Assembly (NCBI GenBank): GCA_050179685.1
Contig: JBFXEW010000022.1
Coordinates: 24,163-88,162, forward strand
Reading direction: 5' to 3'
Origin: GWE2-40-63 sp050179685
GTDB taxonomy: Bacteria > Bacteroidota > Bacteroidia > Bacteroidales > SZUA-534
DNA: 64,000 bases
Shown here piece by piece: positions 17,578 to 27,800 of this stretch (its first letter is position 1; the number at the start of each line of letters is the position of its first letter). The position numbers and the translations under genes are program-made. A model generated the notes under the pieces. The model was not told the origin of the DNA and ran no database searches. It saw only the letters and a program-made list of their open reading frames with translations.

Positions 17578-18882
17578 ATGAAAAAAATCGTAGTTTTTGC
17601 AATCATCTTATTAATTGTTGGACTGGTTAATTTAAGTGCGCAGCAAATTTCTGATGACCTAAAAAAGCAAACCATTAATAAAATTGCAGAGGAACTTCAG
17701 CTTTCATATATCGATGAAAATAAAGCTATTGAGATGGCAAAGACCCTAAACAGGTTTTTGAAAAGCGGAGTTTATGAGTCGGTAACTAGTGGTGAAGATT
17801 TTGCCTTGAAGCTGACAAGCGATTTACGAGCGGTATCGAACGATTTGCATTTGTCGGTAAGGTATTTTGCCGAGGCACAAGCCAAAACTGACCATACAAA
17901 GGAAACCAATTCGGAAGAACAGAAGCGGATAGATGAAGTTCTAAAAGCGGCAAATTACGGTATTAAAAGTAAGAAGATTCTGGATGGAAATATTGCATAT
18001 CTTGAAATACCTCTTTTTGGACCTCTCGATTTGTGTGCCGACACCCTGATTGCTGCCATGCAATTTGTTGCAGAAACCGATGCTTTGATAATTGATTTGC
18101 GCAATTGCCGCGGAAGTATGGATGCTTACACCATTCCATTTTTGTGTGCTTATTTTTTCGACGAACCGGTTCATTTGTTTAGCTTCGAGAATCGGGAAAA
18201 ACAAAGCCTGAAACAATTTTGGACAGCAGCCTGGGTTCCGGGTAATCGTTATACTAAAAAACCCATATATATTTTAACCAGCGGACGCACTTTCTCGGGA
18301 GGCGAAGAACTGGCTTACGATTTAAAACACCTGCAAAGAGCAACGCTGGTGGGTGAAGTTACAAAAGGAGGTGCTAATCCTACCTATCCGGTTTACCTGA
18401 ATCCGCATTTTTCAATTTCTATTCCGAAAGAACGCTCAATAAATGCGGTAACAAACACAAATTGGGAGCAAACCGGTGTAATTCCCGATGTTGAAATGGA
18501 ATCGCGCAAAGCGCTTTACGGAACCCATTTGTTGGCTTTGGAAAATTTAAAGTCTAATGCAGTTGATAAGAAAAGCAGAGCCAAACTCGATTCGTTAATT
18601 AATCAGTTGGAAAACGAGCGCCCTGTATATAAAAAGGTAGTTTTTAAGTTAAATGGTTATAAGGATGCAAAAAAAGTAATGCTAATTGGTTCGTTTAATT
18701 TTTGGGACGGGAATAAAAACCCGATGACCTTTGACGGACAAGCCTGGTTTTGTGAAGTGTCAGTCGATCCAGGCATGGTAGCTTATAAATTCATTGTCGA
18801 CGGGAAATATATTTTAGATCCTGATAACCCCGGCACCATAAAAGATGGTGATTACATAAATTCAGTAATTGAAGTGTTTTAG
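17578..18882 (+). CDS. S41-family peptidase with C-terminal glycogen-binding-like domain
   Basis: 434 residues with a signal peptide (IVVFAIILLIVGLVNLSAQ). An IRBP-like S41 peptidase domain spans about residues 30-320: N-terminal helical part, then YLEIPLFGPLD, LIIDLRNCRGS and TSGRTFSGGEELAYDL, where S240 is the expected nucleophile. There is no PDZ domain. The last 90 residues (about 345-434) form a separate domain, VMLIGSFNFWDG...WFCEVSVDPGMVAYKFIVDG, matching the style of the AMPK/CBM48-type E-set. This fusion is uncommon. It starts 77 bp after the T9SS cargo, and its stop codon abuts the stop codon of the opposite acyltransferase gene with no spacer. Confidence 0.9.
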   Translation: MKKIVVFAIILLIVGLVNLSAQQISDDLKKQTINKIAEELQLSYIDENKAIEMAKTLNRFLKSGVYESVTSGEDFALKLTSDLRAVSNDLHLSVRYFAEAQAKTDHTKETNSEEQKRIDEVLKAANYGIKSKKILDGNIAYLEIPLFGPLDLCADTLIAAMQFVAETDALIIDLRNCRGSMDAYTIPFLCAYFFDEPVHLFSFENREKQSLKQFWTAAWVPGNRYTKKPIYILTSGRTFSGGEELAYDLKHLQRATLVGEVTKGGANPTYPVYLNPHFSISIPKERSINAVTNTNWEQTGVIPDVEMESRKALYGTHLLALENLKSNAVDKKSRAKLDSLINQLENERPVYKKVVFKLNGYKDAKKVMLIGSFNFWDGNKNPMTFDGQAWFCEVSVDPGMVAYKFIVDGKYILDPDNPGTIKDGDYINSVIEVF

Positions 18883-19605
18883 TTATTGAGCAAACTCATG
18901 CAGTTTTTGGTCAATGGTATTTTTAATGATGCCCATAAGTTGGTGAGCATCGTTGGCTAATGCCGGTTTACCAAACCACAGCAATGCAGTTGTTTTTCGT
19001 TTGCCCATTTGCCTGAAAAAATGGAACAAAAAAGGGTCATCACCAATCCATGCATCGTTTTTATCGGTTAAATGAATGGCGCAGGGAAGAATAGGTGCCT
19101 GATGCTGAACGGCAACGGCAAAAGTTCCTCCTTTAAAATTTCCGGTCAGTGGCCCCGGGTAAGTGGTCCCTTCAGGAAAAACAATAACAGAATTTCCATT
19201 TTTCACTTCTTTACCAATCAGAGACATAGTGTGCATTAAACTTTTTGCATTACTTCGGTCAACCAGAATCATTCGGGCAACTTTTGTAGCCTGCCCAATT
19301 ACCGGCCAGCGGCTCAGTTCTTTTTTGCTAACAATAGCTGCCGGGTGCATCGATAAAATCAACATTACATCGAGGTAACTCCGGTGATTCGCCATAATTA
19401 TTACCGGTTCATCAGGCAATTGCCCATAAAAATCGATTTTAACCGAAAGAATTTTAACCGAAGTTTTTGCCCATTGTTTAACCATTCGCTCGCTGGTTTT
19501 TACACGGTTGCGACTCACATAAAAGCAAAGCATTCCCAGCATCCACCAAAAAGTAGTAAATAAGGTAAGTAAGCTAAGACGGAAAAATGCGGTAAGAAAC
19601 TTCAT
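18883..19605 (-). CDS. 1-acyl-sn-glycerol-3-phosphate acyltransferase family (PlsC-like)
   Basis: 240 residues. An integral or peripheral inner-membrane acyltransferase of phospholipid synthesis. A membrane segment lies at about residues 8-30, followed by the catalytic NHRSYLD (H74-x4-D79), the glycerol-phosphate site FPEGTTYPG and a PILPCAIH strand typical of the fourth motif. The length is normal. It is transcribed alone on the minus strand and meets the S41 peptidase gene end to end. Whether it acts on lysophosphatidic acid or another lyso-lipid is not decidable. Confidence 0.93.
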   Translation of the reverse strand: MKFLTAFFRLSLLTLFTTFWWMLGMLCFYVSRNRVKTSERMVKQWAKTSVKILSVKIDFYGQLPDEPVIIMANHRSYLDVMLILSMHPAAIVSKKELSRWPVIGQATKVARMILVDRSNAKSLMHTMSLIGKEVKNGNSVIVFPEGTTYPGPLTGNFKGGTFAVAVQHQAPILPCAIHLTDKNDAWIGDDPFLFHFFRQMGKRKTTALLWFGKPALANDAHQLMGIIKNTIDQKLHEFAQ

Positions 19606-19734
19606 GCTTTTGGTTTATGCGCTTTCTACTGCTCACAAAGCTAAGTAAAGTTTGTAAAAATGAAAACAGGGCTGCAATTCACGAACGGTAAATTGAAGCT
19701 CACCTGCCTAAAAATGAAGTTCACAGTTAATGCA

Positions 19735-19765
19735 TTGAAAACCAAATGGTGTGATACTATTTTTG
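19735..19765 (+). promoter_or_regulatory. Candidate Bacteroidota-type promoter
   Basis: TATTTTTG at 19758-19765 fits the -7 box TAnnTTTG, and a TTG at 19735-19737 lies at about the right distance for the -33 element. The start codon is 43 bp downstream. This is a weak, pattern-based call. Confidence 0.35.
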
Positions 19766-19808
19766 AATCGTAATTAAAACATTTTATTAACAGTTAAAAC
19801 CTTGTACG

Positions 19809-20237
19809 ATGAAAACTAAACTTTTTTTAACCCTGACTTTTGTGGCGCTGACTTTAGTAAGTTTGAATGCCCAAACCACAAAAACCGTAAGCAATCCCGC
19901 ATGTAAAGCCGATGTGCAGTTAAATGCCAGCAATCAGGTGGTTGTTCGTTACCTCGACACCAATAATCAAAAGATTAAGGTTTTGGTTTACGGCGAAAAT
20001 GGACAACGCCTGCATGGCAAAACCTTTAAAACCGATGGTATGTTGAAAGTAACCTACGACGCCAAAAACCTTCCTTCAGGTTTACTTACTTTCAATGTGG
20101 TTTGCAATAATCAACTGGCTTGTTCCGAGTTGGTAACTGTTGCTACCGATGGAACCATAGCCATTCCTAAGCCAATTTTTGCAGCCACAGAATCATTACC
20201 TGAGAACACTATGGTAATGATAAACGATAAACAATAA
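19809..20237 (+). CDS. Small secreted protein, unknown function
   Basis: 142 residues with a clear signal peptide (LTFVALTLVSLNAQ, cleaved near residue 22). The mature part looks like a single beta-sandwich (VVVRYLDTNNQKIKVLVYGENG, LKVTYDAKNLPSGLLTFNVV), similar in style to the C-terminal sorting-type or carbohydrate-associated beta domains of Bacteroidota, but it has no lipobox and no clear T9SS signature. It lies upstream of the LytS/LytT-type gene pair and may be its target. No function is assigned. Confidence 0.75.
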   Translation: MKTKLFLTLTFVALTLVSLNAQTTKTVSNPACKADVQLNASNQVVVRYLDTNNQKIKVLVYGENGQRLHGKTFKTDGMLKVTYDAKNLPSGLLTFNVVCNNQLACSELVTVATDGTIAIPKPIFAATESLPENTMVMINDKQ

Positions 20238-20300
20238 GTGAAAGCACTTTTTCAAAATGAATTAATACTTAAATTAGCAAACAATAATTAAGCGGAGCCA

Positions 20301-21366
20301 ATGGAATATCAATCGATAATAAAAAACGCTAAAACAAGAATATCGGCAGCATTGCTTGTCGGTATTCTTTTTAAGTTTTTTTTCCGATGTTATTTTTGGT
20401 TTGCTTTACAAAAACTACGCAATTTTTCAGCCAATTTATGGTTACCTGTATGCTATAATTCTGGCTTTGCTGGCGCTGTATTTATTTTATTATATTGAGC
20501 TGTGGCTGAATAAAAAAAGTCCCTGGCAGACTTCAATTTTAAAGCGTTTTGTCATTCAACTGGGGCTCGAATCGCTCACAATTTTTACCTTATTTATTGT
20601 TTTGCGATGGATTCTCTTGTGGGTATTTTACAACAATGCCCTGGTGGTTTTAACCGATGAGTTTATTTTAATTGCCACTGTGGTTTTGGTAACTTTTATT
20701 TACAATGTGTTGAATCTGGGTTCTTTTTTACTTTTTGAATGGCGTTATTCCTTGGCCGAGTTGGAGCGTTTTAAAAAGGAAAATGCCGAATCAAAATTTG
20801 AGGCGCTCCAGAATCAGGTAAACCCGCATTTTTTATTCAACAGTTTGAATACTCTTTCGTCGCTTATGTATCACAATGTTGATGCGGCGGCAAAGTACAT
20901 CCGTCAATTATCGCAGGTTTATCGCTATGTTTTGGAAAACAGCAACAATGAACTGGTTACGCTGAAACAGGAATTAGAGTTTATTGATGCTTACGAATTT
21001 CTCTTGAGCTTGCGTTTTACCGATAGAATTCACTTTACACGTACTATTGCTCCCGGACAGGAACAAATGCTGATCGCACCGATGACTCTCCAAATTCTGG
21101 TCGAGAATGCAGTTAAACACAATATTATCAGTTCAAAAAAGCCCTTGCTTATTTCTATCGATGCCAACGATGCCTGGATTTCAGTAAGCAATAACCTGCA
21201 ACTGAAACAAGCTGAGGGCTATTCTTCGGGACAGGGATTAAACAATATTGAAAGTCGTTACCGCTTTTTGACTGAAAAAAATATGCGAATCGAAAAAAGC
21301 GAAGAACTATTTAAAGTAGAAATTCCTTTGATTCATCCAGGGGAAAAAACTAAAATGGATACCTGA
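20301..21366 (+). CDS. LytS-type sensor histidine kinase, apparent frameshift near N-terminus
   Basis: Membrane histidine kinase of the His_kinase (PF06580) type. The gene seems to start at the ATG at 20301 (MEYQSIIKNAKTRISAALL...) and then breaks at an 8-T run (20376-20383). Removing one T joins this frame to the downstream frame as KFFSDVIFGLLYKNYA and yields about 354 residues. As it stands the intact frame begins only at a TTG at 20356. Four hydrophobic segments precede a coiled coil and the phosphoacceptor motif NPHFLFNSLNTL (H158 counted from 20356), then a HATPase with QILVENAVKHNI and SGQGLNNIESRY. The stop overlaps the start of the response regulator by one base. The break could be a real mutation, phase variation or a sequence error. 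Confidence 0.85.
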
Positions 21367-22142
21367 TGCTACACGTATTAATTATTGAAGACGAACCCTT
21401 TGCACAAAATGAATTGCAACGATTGTTGCAAAATATCAGCAAAGAATTTTCGGTGCTCGACTGCCTTGAATCGGTTGAAGATGCCGTAGCCTGGTTTAAT
21501 TCGCATGAAGCACCCGATGTGGTATTTTGCGACATTCAATTGGCCGATGGGTTGAGTTTCGAGATTTTTACGCAGGTAAAAGTTAAGGCTCCGGTAATTT
21601 TTACCACGGCTTACGACACCTATGCCATTGAAGCTTTTAAAGTTAACAGCATCGATTATTTATTAAAACCCATTGAACCAAATGCCTTAAACAGCGCCTT
21701 GGAAAAACTGGAGGCTATGAAAGAACAGTTTTCAGGAAATGAACAACTTTTGTCGAACAATCAGCTCGATAATTTACTGGCTTTGGTGCAAATGCCACAA
21801 ACATATAAAAACCGAATGTTGGTTAAGATAGGGGACCAGTATAAATTTATTCCGGTTGCCGATGTAGCTTATTTTTATGCCGAAGATAACGAGGTGCTTT
21901 TAATGACAAGCGAAAAAAAACGTTATGTTATCGATTATTCCATCGAGCAATTGGTTTCGATGCTCGACCCTAATCTGTTTTATCGTTTGAACCGCAGTTT
22001 TTTAAGCAACAAAGAGGCAATTGTAAAAGTGCATCGTTACTTTAACAGCAGATTAAAAATTGATTTGCAACCCGAAGCCGACACTGAAGTATTGGTGAGC
22101 CGGGTAAAAGTTGCTGAATTCTTAAACTGGATGGAGCGCTAG
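21366..22142 (+). CDS. LytTR response regulator
   Basis: 258 residues. An N-terminal receiver domain (about 1-120) has the acidic pocket E8/D9 in IIEDEP, the phosphoacceptor D56 in VVFCDIQLADG, and KPI at the end of the fifth strand (DYLLKPIEPNAL). A linker leads to a LytTR DNA-binding domain (about 155-258: VADVAYFYAEDNEVLLM, FYRLNRSFLSNKEAIVKV). TGATG overlap with the kinase gene implies translational coupling and a cognate pair. Likely targets are nearby exported proteins, including the repeat lipoprotein 94 bp downstream, but that is inference. Confidence 0.95.
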   Translation: MLHVLIIEDEPFAQNELQRLLQNISKEFSVLDCLESVEDAVAWFNSHEAPDVVFCDIQLADGLSFEIFTQVKVKAPVIFTTAYDTYAIEAFKVNSIDYLLKPIEPNALNSALEKLEAMKEQFSGNEQLLSNNQLDNLLALVQMPQTYKNRMLVKIGDQYKFIPVADVAYFYAEDNEVLLMTSEKKRYVIDYSIEQLVSMLDPNLFYRLNRSFLSNKEAIVKVHRYFNSRLKIDLQPEADTEVLVSRVKVAEFLNWMER

Positions 22143-22236
22143 AAATGATTGCTTGAACGTATCAAATAAATATTCAAAGCGTATTTTGAATCGGGCTGAA
22201 AAATGAAAACAGTGAGAGATTAATTAAGATTATACT

Positions 22237-23904
22237 ATGAATAACATACAATTCTATATTAAGTGGTTGGTTTTATTTCTGCTAATGTTTGGCATGCTGT
22301 CGTGCAATCAGGTGGTGCTAAAAATTGACGAAGTGCCGGCCAATACGCCTAAAGGAACAGCAATTTATGTTACCGGTAATTTTAATCGCTGGGATCCGGG
22401 CGATCCGCGTTTTCAGCTCAACCTGAATACCGACGGGACTTATTCGGTTCAATTGCCCCAAACTTTTGGAAATGTTGAATATAAATTTACCCGCGGCGAC
22501 TGGACAACCGTAGAAACCGATCGCTGTGGAAATCAGACAGAGAACCGGTTTTTTTCGGTACGAACCCGTGACACCTTAAACCATTTTATTGAAAGTTGGA
22601 ACGATTTGGACCCATTGAATTGTGATTCGGTTACTATTGTAGTTACGAAAATACCGGCCAACACTCCAAACAACGATACCATAAGAATTGCCGGTAGTTT
22701 TAATGCCTGGAATCCGGGTGTTGATGCGGCATACATCCTGAAAAAAGATGAAATAAAAAATTGGTACAAAGTTACGGTTCCGCGAATATCGTGGAGTGGA
22801 AATGCCAGCGGTTTGTTAACCTATAAATTTATTCGCGACGATTTGAACGAGGCTGAAGCCGATAAATTTGGCCGCGAAATGGAACCACGCATACTCGATT
22901 TCAGAAGAGGCGATTCTGTTTTTGTAAGCATCGATAATTGGATTGATTTGGCCGATCCAAATCTTAGTCAGGTTACCTTTATTTTGAAATCGGTTCCTGA
23001 AAACACACCGGCTAACGACCCGGTTTATCTGGTCGGAAACTTCAATAACTGGAATCCCGGCGATAAAAAGTATCGGTTTAAAAAGAATAATGAGGGCCTG
23101 TTTCAGTTAAGCATCCCCCGGGAGCGCTATGGCTTGTCGTTTAAGATTACCCGAGGTAGTTGGGAAAGTGAATTTGCTGATGCCTGTGGTAACAAACTGC
23201 CCAATCAGGACTACAATTACGATGAAGTGGATACCCTGTTTATTACCGTAGAAAGCTGGATTGATTTGCGGAAAAAAATTAATCCTTATGTACATTTAGT
23301 TCTGGATGAAATTCCGGCAAACACACCCGAAAATGCGGAGCTTTTTTTGGATTATTTTGAGTTTTTTGCCGGTGAAAAACAAGCGGGTTATGCTTTTACT
23401 CAGGATGAAAGGGGAAATTATGTATTAAAAATTAAACGCAACAAACTTGTTGCTGGCTTTGTAGTTACCCGGGGTTCTCATGTTACCCAGGAAGTTGATG
23501 CCCGGGGAAATTTTATCAGTCCCAGGTATTTTCAACATACTTGCAGCGATTCCATTTTCTTAAAAGTGGCAGCCTGGAACGATAAATATAGTGTTCAGGA
23601 GCCAATGATAACCTTGAGTATTGTTTCTTATCCAGATTATACTCCGGTAAACGATGTACTTTACCTGGCAGGTTTATTCAACGGCTGGAATCCGGGTGAT
23701 GCAGATTTTACTTTTACTAAAGACAAAAAGGGAACTTATACCATCCAGGTTCCTTTGCGCTGGCTGGCTTCCGGTTTTAAAATTACCCGCGGAAGCTGGC
23801 GAACCGGTGAGGCAAAGGCTAACGGCAATTTTGTGCCCAATCGTTATTATACCGGTCAGGCCAAAGAATTAACCATTGAAATTAAGGGTTGGGAAGATAA
23901 ATAA
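22237..23904 (+). CDS. Lipoprotein of five tandem glycogen-binding-like (E-set) repeats
   Basis: 555 residues. The signal peptide ends in a lipobox (MLSC, C23). The remainder is five repeats of about 100-115 residues starting at about 27, 134, 247, 353 and 457, each opening with a variant of (I/V)xxxPxNTPxN. Four carry the core motif GNFNRWDPGD, GSFNAWNPGV, GNFNNWNPGD or GLFNGWNPGD, and most repeats then have an FKITRGSW-like strand and close with a WxDL/WxDK end. Repeat 4 has lost the core (LDYFEFFAGEKQ). The motif is that of AMPK/CBM48-like carbohydrate-binding E-set domains. It is probably displayed on the outer or periplasmic face, just behind a LytS/LytT-type system. The ligand is unknown. 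Confidence 0.85.
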   Translation: MNNIQFYIKWLVLFLLMFGMLSCNQVVLKIDEVPANTPKGTAIYVTGNFNRWDPGDPRFQLNLNTDGTYSVQLPQTFGNVEYKFTRGDWTTVETDRCGNQTENRFFSVRTRDTLNHFIESWNDLDPLNCDSVTIVVTKIPANTPNNDTIRIAGSFNAWNPGVDAAYILKKDEIKNWYKVTVPRISWSGNASGLLTYKFIRDDLNEAEADKFGREMEPRILDFRRGDSVFVSIDNWIDLADPNLSQVTFILKSVPENTPANDPVYLVGNFNNWNPGDKKYRFKKNNEGLFQLSIPRERYGLSFKITRGSWESEFADACGNKLPNQDYNYDEVDTLFITVESWIDLRKKINPYVHLVLDEIPANTPENAELFLDYFEFFAGEKQAGYAFTQDERGNYVLKIKRNKLVAGFVVTRGSHVTQEVDARGNFISPRYFQHTCSDSIFLKVAAWNDKYSVQEPMITLSIVSYPDYTPVNDVLYLAGLFNGWNPGDADFTFTKDKKGTYTIQVPLRWLASGFKITRGSWRTGEAKANGNFVPNRYYTGQAKELTIEIKGWEDK

Positions 23905-23922
23905 CTATTTGACTTAGAAGAA

Positions 23923-24828
23923 TTGATTGAAAAACAGGAATATATTGTTCATGAAAGTGCGCAATCGTTACGTTTGCTCGATTATGTGATTCAATTTGTT
24001 CCTGCGGTATTGTCGCGAAATGGAGCGAAAAATGCCATAAAAAATGGAAGCATTCTTTTAAATGGTAAACCTGCTGAAGGAAGCCGTTTTGTAAAAGTCG
24101 GCGATAAAATAGCTTTTGTGCCTTCGGAACCGCTTCCTTCAAAGGTTTTTAAGCTAAGCCTGCCTGTGTTTTACGAAGACGATTACCTGGCTGTAATAAA
24201 TAAACCGGCAGGCTTTGGTGTGAGCGGCAATTATTTCAGAACCATTGAAAATGCCTTACCATTTAATTTGAAGCCATCGCTCCAGGCTGATGCTTTATTA
24301 AACCCACGTGCAGTTCACCGGCTCGATAACCAAACCAGTGGCTTGCTGTTGATAGCAAAAACAACTTTGGCCCGTATAAATTTGGGAGCCCAGTTTGAAC
24401 AGAAAAATGTTCACAAGACTTATTTTGCGCTTGTTGCCGGTGCTTTATCAGCAAGAGGGAACATTTGTTTTCCGATAGATTCAAAAGAAGCACTAACCGA
24501 ATACGTAGTTATTCAGCAAGTTGATTCGGTGAAATATCATAAAATTTCGCTGGTAAAACTAATTCCGCATACCGGACGAACGCATCAGTTGCGTATTCAT
24601 TTAAGCCGCCTGGGGCATCCTATTTTAGGCGATAAACTTTATACACAGAATTTACCTGTTTTAAATGGTAAGGGCCTGTTTTTGGCTGCGCTGGAATTGA
24701 GTTTTACGCATCCAATTTCAAACGAATATTTGAGTTTTACGCTTGAACTTCCGCATAAATTTTCTGCATTTATAAAGAAGGAGCAGAGCCGCTACAAAAA
24801 TAGCGGAAACCCAAATGGGAAAAACTAA
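23923..24828 (+). CDS. RluA-family RNA pseudouridine synthase
   Basis: 301 residues. An S4-type RNA-binding start (about 15-70, LLDYVIQFVPAVLSRNGAKN, SILLNGKP) precedes the catalytic domain with HRLDNQTSGLLLIAKT, in which D135 is the catalytic aspartate, and the motif LIPHTGRTHQLRIHLSRLGHPI. It isomerises uridine in rRNA or tRNA; which site cannot be told. The start used is a TTG 18 bp after the lipoprotein gene, because no in-frame ATG lies ahead of the S4 part. It converges on the sensor gene 4 bp away. Confidence 0.92.
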   Translation: MIEKQEYIVHESAQSLRLLDYVIQFVPAVLSRNGAKNAIKNGSILLNGKPAEGSRFVKVGDKIAFVPSEPLPSKVFKLSLPVFYEDDYLAVINKPAGFGVSGNYFRTIENALPFNLKPSLQADALLNPRAVHRLDNQTSGLLLIAKTTLARINLGAQFEQKNVHKTYFALVAGALSARGNICFPIDSKEALTEYVVIQQVDSVKYHKISLVKLIPHTGRTHQLRIHLSRLGHPILGDKLYTQNLPVLNGKGLFLAALELSFTHPISNEYLSFTLELPHKFSAFIKKEQSRYKNSGNPNGKN

Positions 24829-24832
24829 AGTA

Positions 24833-27800
24833 TTAATCTATGCCAGGTTTGGCTGGCAGGGTAAAGTGAAAAGTGGTTCCTTTTCCGTACACACTCTCGA
24901 CCCATATGTTGCCCTGATTAATTGACACAAACTCCTTGCAGAGCAAAAGTCCTAAACCACTGCCTTTTTCGTTGTGAGTACCTAACGAAGTCTGAAGGTA
25001 TTTGTTGGTGAACAGTTTTTCCTGAATTTGTGGGGTAAGTCCAACCCCGTTATCCATTACACTGAACTGAACTGAATTTTCGGAAATTGTGCTTGTAACT
25101 TCAATATTTCCAAGCATATCGGTGAATTTTATGGCATTCATAATCAGGTTTCTGAAAATGGTACGTACCATATTTGCATCGGCATAAACGGTTAAACTGG
25201 GCGGAATTTTAATTTTAATGGAAATATTTTTCTTTTGAGCCAAAGGTTCGGCCAGTTTTAGTACATCTTTTAGTATGGGTAAAATTTCAATTACATCGGG
25301 TTCAAAATTTATAACTCCCATTTGGGTTTTCGACCAGTTTAAAAGGTTCTCGAGCAAATCGTAAGTGTTTTTTGCCATTTCGTTTAACGCCTGCAATACC
25401 TTTTGCCGGCGATTCTCGTCGTATAACTCCGGTTTGTTTGAAAGGTTTTCGAGCATGGCTTTAAAGTTACCCATGGGGCTGCGTAAATCGTGTGCCACTA
25501 TGGAAAACATTTTGTCCTTATCGGTATTTAATTTTTCGAGCACATCTTTTTGTTCAGCCAGTTTTTCGGCCTGGCTTTGTATTTCCTGTTTTTGTTCTTC
25601 CAGTGTTTTATTTTTTAACATTACCTGATGGGTGCGTCTTTTTACCAAAGCTTCGAGTATTTGTTGCCGGTATTTGTATTGCCGCACTCTAATTTTATAG
25701 ATTAAAAAAACCAATCCCAGCAGAAAAACGCCCAGTAATCCGTAGAAGGTATAAGTTTGAAAAAAGCGGGGCTTGATGGTAAAATAAACCGAATCGCCGG
25801 TTTCGTTCCATATATTGTTATTGTTCGATGCAAGAACTTTAAAGGTATAAGAACCGGGTGCCAGGTTTGTAAACGATACGGTTCGGGTTCCCCGGGCATC
25901 AACAAAATAGTCGTCGTAACCAATCAATTGGTATTTGAATTGGTTTTTCTGAGGTTCCAGCAGGCTTAATGCTGTAAATTCAAAAGTAAGCCGGTTTTTT
26001 CCCGGTGGAATTATTATTGGCTGATGCAAATCGACAGGCTGATTATTAACAAAAAGGTTTTCGATAATTACATTAGGCACTTTGGTGTTTTGAATTTTAA
26101 TGTCCGGATTTACCTGAACAACCCCTTCAATGGTTGGAAAAAGCAAACTGCCGTCTGTTGCTTTTATTGACAAAGCATTGGCGTTGCATTCTTCGTGCTG
26201 CATACCGTCTTTTTGAGTGTATAAAATGCAGCTTATTTGGTTTTGTGGGTTGTATTGAAAATGGTTTAGAATTTCATTTTTATTCAGCTTCATTATTCCT
26301 GATGCACTCGGCAGCCATAAATTTCCCAGATTATCTTCCAGCACATCGTAAGGCGAATCGTCTTCCAAACCATTGTTTACGGTTAAAACCCTGATGGAGT
26401 CGTTTTTTACAAGTACCAGACCACCATTCATGGCAATCCACAGGTTTAGTTCGGCATCCCTATAGGTATTAAAGATTATATTTGAGGGTAGTCCGCTGGT
26501 TTTATCCAAAACCTGAATTACCGTATCGTTTTCAATTACAAAGAGCCCTCCATCGTTGGTTCCCACGTACATTTTTCCGTCGTATTCATTAATCGACATT
26601 ACCAACAGTGAATTAAATCCGCTTGAATTGTCGAATATTTTCAGGGTCCCTTCGGGGTTCATTTTTAGCAATCCATGGTTTCGGGTTCCAATCCAAAGGT
26701 TTTTTTCGGAGTCTTCAAATGTTATGCGAATTTTACTCGATGGAAAACCATTTTTTGGATGAAAAAAATACTCTTTCCCGTTGGGTTCAATTTTTAATAG
26801 CCCGTTATAGCTCGATATCCAAAGATTTTTCCGGCTGTCTTTTAGTATGTGCCGGATTCTCGAATTTTTTAGCTTGTGTTTTGTCTGATATGGTTTTATC
26901 CTGCCGTTTTCAAGTTGGTCGATGGCTCCATTATCAAAGCCGATAAGGAAATGTCCGGGGTCAACCTCAATAACGGAATTCACAACCTTTCCCCTTAGTC
27001 CAACCGATTGATGGTAGTTAATAAACATTCCGTCTTTAAGTTGAATAATACCACCTTTGTAATTGGTTAGCCAAAGGCTTCCTTCATGATCAATTGTGAG
27101 ACTGTTAATAAAACAGGAAGGCAAACCTAAAGCTTTATCGAGATGCTCCACACGCATGGTTTCCGAATCAATCCGGAAGAGGCCGCTACTGGCGCCAATC
27201 CAGATGTTTCCGGTGGAATCCTGAGTAATGCTGTTAACGGTGGCAATATTAGGAATATCAAGCGACTTAAATTGTTTTCCATCGAATAAAAACAATCCCT
27301 GACTGGTTCCTATCCAAAGCTGATTTTTTTTACAACGAAATATGGTATAAACCCAAAGGGCATCGTTGTATTTTTCCGGAGGAATTTGTTCTAGTTTGCC
27401 ATCTTTAAACACAAATAAACCGTGGCCCAGGGTTCCAAAGTAAATTGCGCCGTCGGCTCCTTCTTCTATGGTTCTTACCTCAATATCCTGCAAGGGCTTA
27501 TGCCATTTTAGGAGTTCAAATTGCTGGCCGTCGTATATAAACCAACCTTTTTCGGGCGAAGCTGACCAAATATTGTTTGCCGAATCGATATAAATAGCCC
27601 GGAAAATATTTTCGATTCCCTGATTTAATCCATGAGATATAAATTTCCCTTCTTTGTACGAAATTAATCCACTTCCCTGGGTGGTTATCCAAAGTGTTCC
27701 AAAATGGTCTTCTTTTATCCGACCCGTAATGTTCGATTTGAATTCCGGAGTGTTTTTCTTATTAAACCTCACAAAACGGTTGCCATCGAATTGAATCAAT

